The translations under genes and the position numbers were made by a program. Below the pieces are notes generated by a model. That model did no database searches. It saw nothing but the letters and a program-made list of their open reading frames with translations, and was not told the DNA's origin. Below, one piece after another: positions 44,699-54,272 of a DNA stretch of 64,000 nt (positions are counted from its first letter, which is position 1; each line of letters opens with the position of its first letter). The DNA is from Alkalibacillus haloalkaliphilus. Lineage in GTDB: Bacteria; Bacillota; Bacilli; Bacillales; Alkalibacillaceae. The stretch spans positions 62,001 to 126,000 of the forward strand of contig NZ_BJYA01000003.1 of NCBI RefSeq assembly GCF_007991275.1, given 5' to 3'.

Positions 44699-45376
44699 TT
44701 ATAGTGGACCTGAGATTCCTTGACGACGAATCATAATAAAGTGTAATGCCATTAGCCCGAATAGAGCTGCTGGTAAGAAGAATACGTGAATCGCAAAGAA
44801 TCTGGTTAGGGTCTGTGCACCGACAATATCTGGATCACCTGCAAGTAATGTCTTAATATCTGTACCAATAACAGGAACACTCTCTGCAATTTCAAGACCT
44901 ACTTGAGTTGCGAAGAACGCTTTGTTATCCCATGGTAATAGGTATCCAGTAAACCCTAGTCCAAACATTACGAAGAATAGTAACACACCAACAATCCAGT
45001 TTAATTCACGTGGTTTCTTATAAGCACCTTGGAAAAATACACGTAATGTATGTAAGAAAATCATTACGATTACGACACTAGCTCCCCAGTGGTGCATACC
45101 GCGAACAATCTGTCCATGTGCCACTTGTGATTGTAGATACTGAACTGAATGCCACGCATTCTCAATATCTGGAACATAGTACATTGTTAAAAACATACCT
45201 GATAATACCTGAATGACAGTAACAAAGAATGTTAAACCACCAAAGCAATATACAAATGCTGAAAAGTGGTGTGCTGGGTTTACGTGCTCAGGTACTTCGT
45301 GGTCAGCGATATCGCGCCAAATAGGCGTAATATCTAGCCGTTCATCAACCCAGTCATATAACTTTTGTAGCATCAA
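44699..45376 (-). CDS. qcrB: Menaquinol:cytochrome c reductase cytochrome b6 subunit QcrB
   Basis: The 225-residue membrane subunit has four helices with the heme-b ligand histidines (QVAHGQIVRGMHHWGASVV and RFFAIHVFFLPAAL, in parts) and the quinone-site GLGFTGYLLPWD. A conserved Cys (YCFGG, about residue 44) is where heme c-i is bound in the b6 type. The gene starts one base after the qcrA stop region and precedes qcrC by 30 bases. Confidence 0.96.
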   Translation of the reverse strand: MMLQKLYDWVDERLDITPIWRDIADHEVPEHVNPAHHFSAFVYCFGGLTFFVTVIQVLSGMFLTMYYVPDIENAWHSVQYLQSQVAHGQIVRGMHHWGASVVIVMIFLHTLRVFFQGAYKKPRELNWIVGVLLFFVMFGLGFTGYLLPWDNKAFFATQVGLEIAESVPVIGTDIKTLLAGDPDIVGAQTLTRFFAIHVFFLPAALFGLMALHFIMIRRQGISGPL

Positions 45377-45886
45377 TTACGCCCCCTCTCGTGGATTCGC
45401 TCTACCTAGATATAGTCGACCGTCTTCAATGCGATACTCATAGGCATGCAACGGCCCTTCTGGTGGTGTACCTGGAATGTTAACTCCGTTCTTGTCATAA
45501 CGTCCATAGTGACAAGGACAATAGAATTCATTGTCATGGTCACCTGTCTCCCAGTCTACAACACAGCCTAAGTGAGTACAGATAGGAGATAGTGCTAAGA
45601 TGTCTCCATTTTCGTCTCTATAAATCCATGCAGTACGTTCAGCTTCTGTATCGTACCAACCGTCTTGTTGGTCAATGTAGAATGTCTTACGTTGCGGCTC
45701 GGTAGTAATTTCATCAACGTCCATTACATACTCATATTCATCTGAACCATCAGCTTTTAATAACGGATCGACAGCCATACCAACCATTGGTGCTACAACA
45801 GCCGCACCCATGAAGCCACCTACACCTGTTAGCGTGTAGTTTAAGAACTGCCTACGAGAGACTTGATTGTTTTTCTTTTCGCTCAT
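45377..45886 (-). CDS. qcrA: Rieske iron-sulfur subunit QcrA with twin-arginine signal
   Basis: The 169-residue protein has a Tat-type N-terminus (VSRRQFLNY, Arg11-Arg12, followed by a Gly/Ala-rich helix) that stays as a membrane anchor, and a Rieske [2Fe-2S] domain with CTHLGC (Cys103, His105, Cys108) and CPCH (Cys123, Cys125, His126). B. subtilis QcrA is exported by Tat, and a tat operon is present at 8.8-10 kb. The start at 45886 follows GAGGGGGGAAAG. First gene of qcrA-qcrB-qcrC. Confidence 0.96.
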   Translation of the reverse strand: MSEKKNNQVSRRQFLNYTLTGVGGFMGAAVVAPMVGMAVDPLLKADGSDEYEYVMDVDEITTEPQRKTFYIDQQDGWYDTEAERTAWIYRDENGDILALSPICTHLGCVVDWETGDHDNEFYCPCHYGRYDKNGVNIPGTPPEGPLHAYEYRIEDGRLYLGRANPREGA

Positions 45887-46041
45887 GTCTTTCCCCCCTC
45901 TATCCATCTGATCAACGAACAGGGTTTTTTTCACATATTTATTAGGACAATATAATGATAGCGTATCCCTCAACATCGGTCAATAAAAACAACAGATAGA
46001 ATAGAAAAATGTCACAATTTCTTTACAAGATTGTCATATTT

Positions 46042-46506
46042 TCATTCGCCCCATTGTTCTTTAATTAAGTCTTCAATTTCACTGACTTGTGATTGAACTA
46101 ATTGTTGGGTTTCTACTTGGTTTAAATCACCTTGTTGAGGAGCTGGTAACCAAATTAATTCTGCATCAATTTCTGAGTTGTATTTTCGCCACTTTTTATC
46201 AAAAGTAAACAAAAATATATGTTTGAATGGCTGCTCATTAACATGGTTAACAACTGTTTCTAATCGCTCATATTCATCTTCTAGTTTGTTTTGTTTAAGG
46301 TAATTATATACAGGCAATAAAAAAACACGGCCTTTTAATTGCTTTTCAATTTGAGTCATAAAGATTTGCATGACCTCATGTTGGTAAGCCAGCTTACTTA
46401 ACTCATCATCATTTTCAAATGAGAATGGTATTAAAGGCATAATGGCAGAATCAATATACTCTTTAGCTTTAGTATAATTCTGCACATCTTGATGCATCCA
46501 TTTCAT
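46042..46506 (-). CDS. ypiF: YpiF-like protein (DUF2487)
   Basis: The 154-residue soluble protein contains MKWMHQDVQNYTKAKEYIDSA (in part), IPFSFENDDEL and a C-terminal DLIKEQWGE. This matches DUF2487/YpiF, of unknown function. It is the last of the ypiA-ypiB-ypiF group, 5 bases after ypiB, directly upstream of qcrA as in B. subtilis. Confidence 0.82.
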   Translation of the reverse strand: MKWMHQDVQNYTKAKEYIDSAIMPLIPFSFENDDELSKLAYQHEVMQIFMTQIEKQLKGRVFLLPVYNYLKQNKLEDEYERLETVVNHVNEQPFKHIFLFTFDKKWRKYNSEIDAELIWLPAPQQGDLNQVETQQLVQSQVSEIEDLIKEQWGE

Positions 46507-46511
46507 ATCAG

Positions 46512-47066
46512 CTACCTCCTATTTTGATCCTCTGCTTGCTGGTTATTTAGTAAGGAACTGTAAAAATTAAAAGATTTCAAATCTCCTTCATCTAAAGCTT
46601 GGTCAATTTTCGATTTTAATTCTAAAATGTATTGTTCATTTGCTACATAGTTTAACAGTAGATCAATTTCCTTGTAATCAGAGTCTTCCAAATAGTAATC
46701 ATCAGGTAGAAACGGATTATCTTCTAGTACAGAAATATACTCCTTTGAATTTCTAACCCCTTCGAAATTCATTTCTACATATAAAGGTTCTCCATGATTC
46801 ATCCTAATATCATGAAAAGCCTTTTCGACCTCATTAGTTACAACATGTTCTTTGTAAAAACGAAACGGTCTTTCTTCACCCTCTTGAACAGATATAATCA
46901 TGCTCCTTGGGCATAGATGAGCCTCGAATACAAAGTGCAAGTTATTTAACAACTCATCACGCTTTAATAAATAATCAAAAAGCCATACAATTTCACGCTT
47001 AGGTAAATCATAATGGTCTAAAAACCAATCAATAAATGCCTTTTTCTGTAATGGTGAGATTTCCAT
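46512..47066 (-). CDS. ypiB: YpiB/ReoY family protein (UPF0302)
   Basis: The 184-residue protein has the UPF0302 N-terminal domain (KKAFIDWFLDHYDLPKREIVWLF, in part, and LNNLHFVFEAHLCPRSMII) and the C-terminal IDEAL motif region (LNYVANEQYILELKSKIDQALDEGD, in part) that binds partners. The Listeria homologue ReoY adjusts degradation of the wall enzyme MurA by ClpCP; a similar role here is inference. It lies 17 bases after ypiA. Confidence 0.88.
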   Translation of the reverse strand: MEISPLQKKAFIDWFLDHYDLPKREIVWLFDYLLKRDELLNNLHFVFEAHLCPRSMIISVQEGEERPFRFYKEHVVTNEVEKAFHDIRMNHGEPLYVEMNFEGVRNSKEYISVLEDNPFLPDDYYLEDSDYKEIDLLLNYVANEQYILELKSKIDQALDEGDLKSFNFYSSLLNNQQAEDQNRR

Positions 47067-47083
47067 ATCGTCCCCCCTCTTAC

Positions 47084-48337
47084 TTACTGTTCTTGCATTC
47101 TCATAATGAACTCCTGAACTTCCTCATCATCTGGGATGATTGTTAAGTAAGCATTCAATAATTTTAACGCCTTTTGAAGATCACCTTCTTCAACTAGAAA
47201 CATACCATATTCTTTTAAGAAATCGGGTTCTTCACGATAAGTAAGTTCAGCTTGTTCAAAATGTTTTTTAGCAAGGTCAAATTGCTCTAACTCATTATAA
47301 ACTTGTGCTGCCCTCCAATTTAAGACAACCGGATAACCTTCATAGCTCATTAACTGATCAACCAAATCTTTGGCTTGTTCATACTGCTCATTTTCAAAAT
47401 AAATATTTAATAACAACTCTACTCCGTCTTCATAAGCAGGATCAATTGCTAATGCTTCTTGTAAATAAGTAACCGCTTCTTCCTGCTTATTTAACTTCAA
47501 CGCATATTGAGCAGCTAATAAATATAATTCATTGTTATGCTCATCTTTATTAATACCTTGTACTGTTGTATCAAAAGCTTCTTGCAATGCCCCTTCTTCA
47601 TAAAAAGCTCTAGCTAACATTGGATAAACACTCGTATACTCTGGGTCTAAATCAATCAATTGATCCCAAACTTTAGTACAAATATCAAATCGTTCAATTT
47701 GATAGGCTGTGTAACCGTACTTAAATAATTGGTCAGGTGTCTCTAGTTCAATTAATTCAAAATAATTAAGTGCTTCTTCCCAGTCACCAACTGAAGATAA
47801 CGATTCAGCCAAACGTTCTTTAATGTTAACAACATCAATACTTGGTGCTTCCTTGTCCACTTTTTTATAAAAAGGAATTGACTTTTGGTATTCACCATTA
47901 GAGAACGCTAATTCTGCTAATGCTAAATCAATGATTGGCTCTTCAGAATCAATTGACTTAGCTTCTTTGAGCTTTTGTTCAGCTACTTCAAATAAACCTT
48001 GAGACTGATAAAAGTCAGCTAATTGAACTAAGGCTGTCGTATAAAACTCTGAGTCTTCTTTAATTTCTCCGAGAGTTTCTAATACTAGCTCGTCTTCACC
48101 TAAGTCAGTATAAATTTCAGCTAGCAGCAATCTAATTTGGTCATCATCTGGGTATAACAGAAGCATATCTTCATAAACATCTCTTGCATCATTTAGCAAG
48201 CCCCACTCATGAAGTAATTGCGCAATATCGAATCGCTCTGCATCTTCGGCTTCTGCAACATAACTCTTTAACAGTTGCACAGCTTCGTTAACTTTTCCTT
48301 CCTCTTTAAGTGTCAATGCTTCGCTAATTGTTTCCAT
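47084..48337 (-). CDS. ypiA: Tetratricopeptide-repeat protein YpiA
   Basis: The 417-residue protein is built from about ten TPR-like helical hairpins (for example LLYPDDDQIRLLLAEIYTDLGE and AIDPAYEDGVELLLNIYFENEQ, in parts) and is very acidic. TPR arrays bind other proteins; partners are unknown. Position aroA-ypiA-ypiB-ypiF matches B. subtilis. No signal peptide, so cytoplasmic. Confidence 0.88.
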   Translation of the reverse strand: METISEALTLKEEGKVNEAVQLLKSYVAEAEDAERFDIAQLLHEWGLLNDARDVYEDMLLLYPDDDQIRLLLAEIYTDLGEDELVLETLGEIKEDSEFYTTALVQLADFYQSQGLFEVAEQKLKEAKSIDSEEPIIDLALAELAFSNGEYQKSIPFYKKVDKEAPSIDVVNIKERLAESLSSVGDWEEALNYFELIELETPDQLFKYGYTAYQIERFDICTKVWDQLIDLDPEYTSVYPMLARAFYEEGALQEAFDTTVQGINKDEHNNELYLLAAQYALKLNKQEEAVTYLQEALAIDPAYEDGVELLLNIYFENEQYEQAKDLVDQLMSYEGYPVVLNWRAAQVYNELEQFDLAKKHFEQAELTYREEPDFLKEYGMFLVEEGDLQKALKLLNAYLTIIPDDEEVQEFIMRMQEQ

Positions 48338-48360
48338 AACTTAAATTCACCTTTCTATTT

Positions 48361-49659
48361 TCACAGTTCAATTTCCTTCATGATTAGTCTCATATCTTCA
48401 AAAAACGTTGGATAGGAGACATTAATACAATCCGTTTCATCAATTGTAACAGGTTCATCACTTATGATTGAAGCAATAACAGCCATCATAGCCATACGGT
48501 GGTCATTCTCAGATTGGACAGAACCACCTTTTAATTGTGTAGGACCTTTAACTACAATTTGATCTTCTGATGAAAAGACTGTTGCCCCAAGGTTTTGTAA
48601 TATGCTAACTGTCGCCTCAATTCGGTCTGTTTCTTTATAACGTAATTCTTTAATATGGTTAATTTTCATTTCACCTTTAGTTTGAGTTGCAATAAGAGCT
48701 AATAAAGGTATTTCATCAACCATACTTGGAATCTCCTGTTCTGTAATAGTTGTCGGAATGAGCTCTGAATATGCCACTTCTATTGTACCAACAGGCTCGT
48801 CTCCAATATAACGTTCAACGGAAACGTTAATATTAGCTCCCATTCGCTTTAACACATTCACAAGTCCCATTCGTGTTGAGTTAACCCCTACTTCTTCGAG
48901 GATTAAATGGCTACCTGGTGTTATAACTGCAACTGCGATCCAAAATGCAGCTGATGATTGGTCGCCAGGTACAGTAATATTCGTTGATTTTAATGATTGT
49001 TTACCACTAACCTTAATGTGTTGTCCGTCAACTTCAACAGAGCCTCCAAAAGCTGATAACATTTTTTCTGTATGGTCTCTTGTCGGATTATTTTCAATGA
49101 CTGTAGTCGTTCCGTTTGTTAGTAATCCAGCTAACAAGATCGATGATTTAACTTGAGCACTGTCTACTGGTAAACGATAAGTAATCGGCTGCAACTGTCC
49201 ACCTTTTACTTGCAACGGTAGTTTGTTTTCATCTTTCATTGGGAAGAATTGAGCACCCATCTCTGTTAATGGGTTAAGGACTCTCCCCATAGGACGGTTA
49301 ATTAATGATTCATCACCATTTAAATGGGTGTTAAAAGGTAATGCTGACAACAATCCAATTAAAAGTCTTGTTGTCGTGCCCGAATTACCCATATCTAGTG
49401 TAGTATTAGGCTGTCTTAAGGAGTTGACACCTTTACCTAATACTTTAACTTGTTCACCATTTTCACTAATATGTACCCCCAACGATTTAAACGCTTCAAT
49501 CGTCCTTCGACAATCTTCTGAGTGTAAAAAACGATCAATGACTGTTTCCCCGTCTGCGATTGAAGCTAACATAACAGCTCTATGAGAAATCGATTTATCA
49601 CCAGGAACTTTAACCTTCCCATTGATTAATCCACCTTTATAATGAAATTGCTCTGCCAA
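48361..49659 (-). CDS. aroA: 3-phosphoshikimate 1-carboxyvinyltransferase (EPSP synthase)
   Basis: The 432-residue enzyme joins shikimate-3-phosphate and phosphoenolpyruvate. Signatures are VPGDKSISHRAVMLAS, GNSGTTTRLL, the domain-2 RDHTEKML and KETDRIEA. It is called aroE in B. subtilis. I prefer the TTG start at 49659 because GAGGAGGG lies five bases before it; an ATG eight codons upstream overlaps the aroB stop. The trp, hisC and tyrA genes that separate aroB from this gene in B. subtilis are absent. Confidence 0.95.
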   Translation of the reverse strand: MAEQFHYKGGLINGKVKVPGDKSISHRAVMLASIADGETVIDRFLHSEDCRRTIEAFKSLGVHISENGEQVKVLGKGVNSLRQPNTTLDMGNSGTTTRLLIGLLSALPFNTHLNGDESLINRPMGRVLNPLTEMGAQFFPMKDENKLPLQVKGGQLQPITYRLPVDSAQVKSSILLAGLLTNGTTTVIENNPTRDHTEKMLSAFGGSVEVDGQHIKVSGKQSLKSTNITVPGDQSSAAFWIAVAVITPGSHLILEEVGVNSTRMGLVNVLKRMGANINVSVERYIGDEPVGTIEVAYSELIPTTITEQEIPSMVDEIPLLALIATQTKGEMKINHIKELRYKETDRIEATVSILQNLGATVFSSEDQIVVKGPTQLKGGSVQSENDHRMAMMAVIASIISDEPVTIDETDCINVSYPTFFEDMRLIMKEIEL

Positions 49660-49676
49660 ATGATCCCTCCTCACCT

Positions 49677-50783
49677 CTAACATAACGCCTTTACATTTGG
49701 GGTTTGTGATATATAACTAATAAACCCTTCTAAATAGGATTCGATTACTTTTTGATCAAAATGTTTAACATAAGGGTTTCCATACGTTGTTAACAAAATC
49801 AGTGCGATTTGTTGATTATCATTCTTTTTATCCGCTAACATGGATTTGATTAACTTTTCACTTTCCCAATCATTAATAGTTAATTTATATCCTAATGATG
49901 TTAACCAATCAATTAATGATTGGTTGAGTAAGTTAGATTGACCTCTTTCATTCTCTAGATCAGAAACGTATAAGTCGAACAGAATTCCAATCATAACAGA
50001 TTCACCATGGGTTAGAGAATAACTTGAATAAACTGATTCAATTGCATGACCTAATGTGTGTCCTAAGTTTAAATATTGTCTAATATTAGACTCACGTTCA
50101 TCATTTTCTACTATTTCTCGTTTAACGTGTATCGAGTCTTCGAGAATATTAGAAAAGTCAGGGTCATGAATAGAAATTTGCGATTTATTCAATAAGCTCT
50201 CAAGTAAAGAACCATTTTGAATGAAACCATGTTTAATAACTTCAGCTAAACCTGATCTAAATTCTCTGTCACTCAACGTCGCTAACATGACTTGGTCATA
50301 GATTACGAGGTCAGGTTGGTAAAACTGACCGATTACATTCTTTACATTAGATAGGTTAATCGCAACTTTGCCCCCAACACTACTGTCATGCGCTAACAAC
50401 GTGGATGGCATTTGTATGAAGCCGATCCCTCTCATATATGTTGAAGCGACAAAGCCAGCCAGGTCACCGACAACACCTCCACCTAATGCTAATACAGCTG
50501 AATTACGATCCAACTGCTCATCTAGTAAAAATTGCTGAATTCGTTCAAATTCAGCGAACGACTTGGAACGTTCACCTGCTTGTACTACATAGTTAACAGT
50601 TGAAACGTGTGGAGACAGCGCATGTGTAACATCATCCAAATAAAAGTTCGCTACATTTTCATCTGTAATAATAGCGACTTTGTTGAACTGAAACGATTCG
50701 ATGAGAGTGCCAATCTCATATCTTAAGTTTGAACCGATCAAAATACGATATCCTTTAGAAGTATTAACGTTAATTTCTCTCAT
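49677..50783 (-). CDS. aroB: 3-dehydroquinate synthase
   Basis: The 368-residue NAD and zinc enzyme of the shikimate pathway has GGGVVGDLAGFVASTYMRG (in part), HDSSVGGKVAIN and the metal His residues in EVIKHGFI and NLGHTLGHAIE. The stop is at 49677. It starts at the base where aroC ends and is followed directly by aroA. Confidence 0.95.
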   Translation of the reverse strand: MREINVNTSKGYRILIGSNLRYEIGTLIESFQFNKVAIITDENVANFYLDDVTHALSPHVSTVNYVVQAGERSKSFAEFERIQQFLLDEQLDRNSAVLALGGGVVGDLAGFVASTYMRGIGFIQMPSTLLAHDSSVGGKVAINLSNVKNVIGQFYQPDLVIYDQVMLATLSDREFRSGLAEVIKHGFIQNGSLLESLLNKSQISIHDPDFSNILEDSIHVKREIVENDERESNIRQYLNLGHTLGHAIESVYSSYSLTHGESVMIGILFDLYVSDLENERGQSNLLNQSLIDWLTSLGYKLTINDWESEKLIKSMLADKKNDNQQIALILLTTYGNPYVKHFDQKVIESYLEGFISYISQTPNVKALC

Positions 50784-51946
50784 TAAAACGTTCTAATCCT
50801 TTCTCGATACTCATTTACAGATTGCTTTAATTGATCCATGTAATCTGATGGAAACTGTTCAATAATAGAACTTGCAACTTCCCAAGCGACAACATGTTCC
50901 ATAACCACAGCTGCTGCAGGTACAGCACAGCTGTCAGAGCGTTCAATGCTAGCTTGAAACGGTTCTTTCGAATTAATATCTACACTTTCTAAAGGCTTAT
51001 ATAAAGTTGGGATTGGTTTCATAACCCCTTTAACAACAATTGGCATCCCTGTCGTCATACCACCTTCAAAGCCACCTAAATTATTCGTTTTACGATAGTA
51101 ACCACGTTGCTCGTCATAACCGATTTCATCGTGTGTCTCACTACCACGTGTACGAGCTGCTTCAAATCCAATGCCGAACTCAGCACCTTTGAAAGCATTA
51201 ATGCTTACAACAGCACCAGCAATCTTAGAATCTAATTTCCGGTCATATTGTACGTAGGAACCTAAGCCTGCCGGTACTCCTTCTACTGTTACTTCCACGA
51301 CTCCACCAATTGAATCACCATCTTGTTTTGCTTGATCGATGAAGTGCTTCATTTCTTCTTCTTTTGAATCATCAATGACACGTACTGGCGACTCGTTAGA
51401 TTTCTTGATCTTCTTTTCAACTGACATAGGAATATCACTAGCCTTTATGCCATGTATCTCTTTTACGTATCCTACAATATTAATATCTAGTTCTTTTAAT
51501 ATCTGTTTAGCAATTGAACCAGCCGCAACACGCGCTGCCGTTTCTCGTGCTGATGAACGCTCTAACACGTTTCTCATATCACGGTGATTATATTTTAAAG
51601 CACCATTTAGATCAGCATGTCCAGGTCGAGGTTTTGTCACTTGACGTCTAATATGTTGATCTTCTTCAATTGGGTCTTCACCCATAATATCTTCCCAGTT
51701 CTTAAAGTCGTCATTTGTAACCGCAAGTGTAATTGGTGAACCTAGTGTGTAACCATGTCGAACACCACTTAGGATCGATACTAGGTCCTTTTCAATTTTC
51801 ATACGGCGCCCTCTTCCATAGCCGCCTTGCCTACGAATAAGCGATTCATTCACATCTTCTTTAAGTAAATTTAATTGTGCCGGTATACCTTCTACGATTG
51901 TCGTTAATTGTTTACCATGTGATTCTCCAGCTGTTAAATATCGCAC
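50783..51946 (-). CDS. aroC: Chorismate synthase
   Basis: The 387-residue FMN-dependent enzyme (aroF in B. subtilis) makes chorismate. Signatures are [43 protein letters not shown] and [13 protein letters not shown]. It precedes aroB with a one-base overlap and follows cheR by 18 bases, as in the cheR-aroF-aroB order of B. subtilis. Confidence 0.96.
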   Translation of the reverse strand: MRYLTAGESHGKQLTTIVEGIPAQLNLLKEDVNESLIRRQGGYGRGRRMKIEKDLVSILSGVRHGYTLGSPITLAVTNDDFKNWEDIMGEDPIEEDQHIRRQVTKPRPGHADLNGALKYNHRDMRNVLERSSARETAARVAAGSIAKQILKELDINIVGYVKEIHGIKASDIPMSVEKKIKKSNESPVRVIDDSKEEEMKHFIDQAKQDGDSIGGVVEVTVEGVPAGLGSYVQYDRKLDSKIAGAVVSINAFKGAEFGIGFEAARTRGSETHDEIGYDEQRGYYRKTNNLGGFEGGMTTGMPIVVKGVMKPIPTLYKPLESVDINSKEPFQASIERSDSCAVPAAAVVMEHVVAWEVASSIIEQFPSDYMDQLKQSVNEYRERIRTF

Positions 51947-51964
51947 TTTAAAACACCTCTTAAA

Positions 51965-52738
51965 TTATTGTTTTTCATAAAAGAACGTTTCAGCTACTTC
52001 AAAGTTAAAGCTTTGGGGGTTAAAGATTTGCTCGGTACTACCGACAAACAAGACTCCACCTTCTACGAGCGATTGTGAGAACCAATCATATACTTGGTTT
52101 TTCGCATCTTCTGTGAAATAAATTAATACGTTTCGACAAACGATCAAATCGTAACTTGAACGATAACAGTCAGCTAATAGATTATGTTTACTAAATTGTA
52201 CGCAATTCTTGATTTCTTCTGATAGCGAATAGAAATTACCCTTTTTGTCAAAGTACTTTTCTTTTTTGTCTCGCGGAACCTCTTTTAAAGATCTCTCCGG
52301 ATAAACGCCTTCTTTCGCTCTTTGTATAGCTAACTCATCGATGTCTGTTGCATGAATCGTGATCTCTTCCAATGGGAAGTAATCACTTAAGATCATGGCA
52401 ATCGTATAGGGTTCTTCACCCGTTGAGCAGGCTGCACTCCATACTTTCAAGCGATCTTTACCTTCCTTTAATGTAGGAAGAATCTTTGTTCTAAATGTTT
52501 CCCATCTATTAAAGTTACGATAAAACTCTGAAACGTTAATTGTCATACGATCTAAAAACTCAAAATATAATTGTTCGTCTTGTATTAAAGCTTTATAGTA
52601 GTCATTGAAATTAGCAAAGCCACGCTTATCTCTTAACGTCGTTAGTCTTCTTTTCATTTGTTTCTCTTTATATAGTGCTAAGTCGATCCCCGTTCTTTTC
52701 TTTATATCAGATATAAACGTTATGTAATCATCCCTCAT
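51965..52738 (-). CDS. cheR: Chemotaxis protein methyltransferase CheR
   Basis: The 257-residue SAM-dependent enzyme methylates glutamates on chemoreceptors. It has the helical N-terminal domain (IKKRTGIDLALYKEKQMKRR, in part) and the methyltransferase core (WSAACSTGEEPYTIAMIL, ATDIDELAIQRAKEG, CRNVLIYFTEDA). It shares a probable transcript with aroC-aroB. It implies a motile ancestor, though no flagellar genes are in the window. Confidence 0.94.
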   Translation of the reverse strand: MRDDYITFISDIKKRTGIDLALYKEKQMKRRLTTLRDKRGFANFNDYYKALIQDEQLYFEFLDRMTINVSEFYRNFNRWETFRTKILPTLKEGKDRLKVWSAACSTGEEPYTIAMILSDYFPLEEITIHATDIDELAIQRAKEGVYPERSLKEVPRDKKEKYFDKKGNFYSLSEEIKNCVQFSKHNLLADCYRSSYDLIVCRNVLIYFTEDAKNQVYDWFSQSLVEGGVLFVGSTEQIFNPQSFNFEVAETFFYEKQ

Positions 52739-52881
52739 AATACCTCTCCCATCATAACATCCATTATATAATAGGTCTTATGCCTAATGCTAGAAATTAC
52801 GGTTTTATTTCAAATGTTGTGGTGAGAGGATTTACACCACACACTTATTAACATTTTAACGAATATATTTATCACCGCTCC

Positions 52882-52993
52882 ATCAAAATGCTTCGCTTTC
52901 CGCGGGCACGGCTCGAGCCTCCTCGGCCCAAAGAACGGAGCCTGTGGGGTCTCGAGACTCGTGCTGTTCCCGCAGGAGTCTACGCATTTTGAT
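52882..52993 (+). repeat. Intergenic repeat B3 (core family, ATCAAAATGC ends)
   Basis: The 112-bp copy has perfect 10-bp ends. TTCGCTTTCC then GGGCACGGC follows the left end, and CTCGTGCTGTTCCC then AGGAGTCTAC precedes the right end. It is the most complete short B copy. It lies upstream of cheR, next to a transposase relic and element C. Confidence 0.88.
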
Positions 52994-53091
52994 TCCGCTT
53001 AGTAAAGATCACATAACCCAAATGTGAATATGTACTTTTATGTTAATCAATCCTGTCCTATCACTTTTTTATTCTGTTACAAATGCTATAT

Positions 53092-53385
53092 TCAATGATT
53101 GTAGCACCAATTAATGCCATAAACCTTTCGACATATTCTTTCATATGATTTTATACCACATGATATACGCTTCAATATCTTAATAGTATTATTAATCCCT
53201 TCTGCATTACTATATGGATACATAAAAGAGTGCATAATTTCTTTCGCCAACGTTGAAACATCCTTCCTACAGAATGAAATGGTACCAAACACACTTTTCT
53301 AAGCCCTTGTTTGACTGTCATTTGATCACTCGTTTTGAACCATTGGTTCACTTCATTCTTAAAGTCATAAGCTTTTAGTATAACA
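53092..53385 (-). pseudogene. Frameshifted relic of an ISL3-type transposase
   Basis: In one minus-strand frame the product includes MHSFMYPYSNAEGINNTIKI and LKRISCGIKSYERICRKVYG, close to the conserved C-terminus of ISL3-family transposases (YSNGxxEGxNNKIKxxKRxSYG). In another frame just upstream is LKAYDFKNEVNQWFKTSDQ, also typical of that family. So a frameshift separates two parts of one transposase and the N-terminal half is gone. No terminal repeats of the original insertion sequence are clear. Confidence 0.75.
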
Positions 53386-53447
53386 AGAGAGTGTATTTTT
53401 TGTTTTGAATGTAATGTTCAACCTCACCTTTTTATACAGGTGAGAAT

Positions 53448-53634
53448 GTAACGAGCGATAGGCGGCGACGCCAGGTCGGCTAAAAGCGGCCACGTCCTGT
53501 GTCCAACGCCGACATTAGACCATCCAGGTCGTCATGGGAACAGCACGAGCTGAAGATCCACTGGGGAAAGCGTATTTCTTTCCCCAGTTAGCTGAAGCCG
53601 TGCCCACGGCAAGCGTCCGCCGATAGCGAGTTAC
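53448..53634 (-). repeat. Intergenic repeat C (core family, GTAAC..CGCTATC ends)
   Basis: The 187-bp element has a third kind of ends: GTAACGAGCGATAGGCGG at 53448 and CCGCCGATAGCGAGTTAC ending at 53634, an imperfect inverted pair. It carries the family core on the minus strand (TGCCGTGGGCACGGCTTCAGC and GCTCGTGCTGTTCCC) and the 65-base module (53474-53538) shared with B1. Flanking 53386-53447 and 53635-53685 show nothing further. Confidence 0.75.
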
Positions 53635-53685
53635 AAACCAGAGCCGAAATTACAAATGAAAAATTTATTTTAGGACAAAAAGAAA

Positions 53686-53718
53686 ACCAATCGTGTCAAT
53701 GAAGATCACGATTGGTTA
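53686..53718 (-). terminator. Terminator of ndk
   Basis: AACCAATCGTG pairs with CACGATTGGTT, followed on the minus strand by TTTTCTTTTTG. Confidence 0.9.
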
Positions 53719-53752
53719 GAACTTGTTAAGTACAAACAATTAATTTTTTATT

Positions 53753-54199
53753 TTAGTAAATCCACTGATCAGCATCTTTAGTGTAGTCAACTTGTCCACC
53801 TTCGCTAAAGAAAAGACCGATTTCACGTTCAGCTGACTCAGGTGAATCAGAACCGTGAATGACGTTTTTACCAACTGTTAAACCATAGTCACCACGAATT
53901 GTGCCGATATCTGATTCTGCAGGGTTAGTAGCACCCATCATTTTACGTGCCGTTGTAATAACATTTTCACCTTCCCAAACCATTGCAAATACAGGTCCAG
54001 AAGTAATAAAGCTTGTTAACTCACCGAAGAAAGGCTTGTCTTTATGCTCACCGTAATGCTCTTCCGCTAATTCATTAGGGATTTGCATTAGTTTAGCGCC
54101 AACAAGCTTGAAACCTTTTTGTTCGAAGCGAGATACGATTTCACCTACTAAGTTTCTTTGTACACCGTCTGGTTTAACCATAATAAAAGTTCTTTCCAT
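53753..54199 (-). CDS. ndk: Nucleoside diphosphate kinase
   Basis: The 148-residue enzyme transfers phosphate between nucleoside di- and triphosphates. The active-site His is in [12 protein letters not shown], and [13 protein letters not shown] and [18 protein letters not shown] (in part) are also present. The start at 54199 ([12 protein letters not shown]) follows GAGGTGAC. It lies between hepT and cheR as in B. subtilis, with its own terminator. Confidence 0.97.
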   Translation of the reverse strand: MERTFIMVKPDGVQRNLVGEIVSRFEQKGFKLVGAKLMQIPNELAEEHYGEHKDKPFFGELTSFITSGPVFAMVWEGENVITTARKMMGATNPAESDIGTIRGDYGLTVGKNVIHGSDSPESAEREIGLFFSEGGQVDYTKDADQWIY

Positions 54200-54272
54200 T
54201 GTCTTGTCACCTCTTAGATTATTTTGTTTCAAACCGTAAAAAGTTTATCAAATTTTAAGATAAAATACAATT

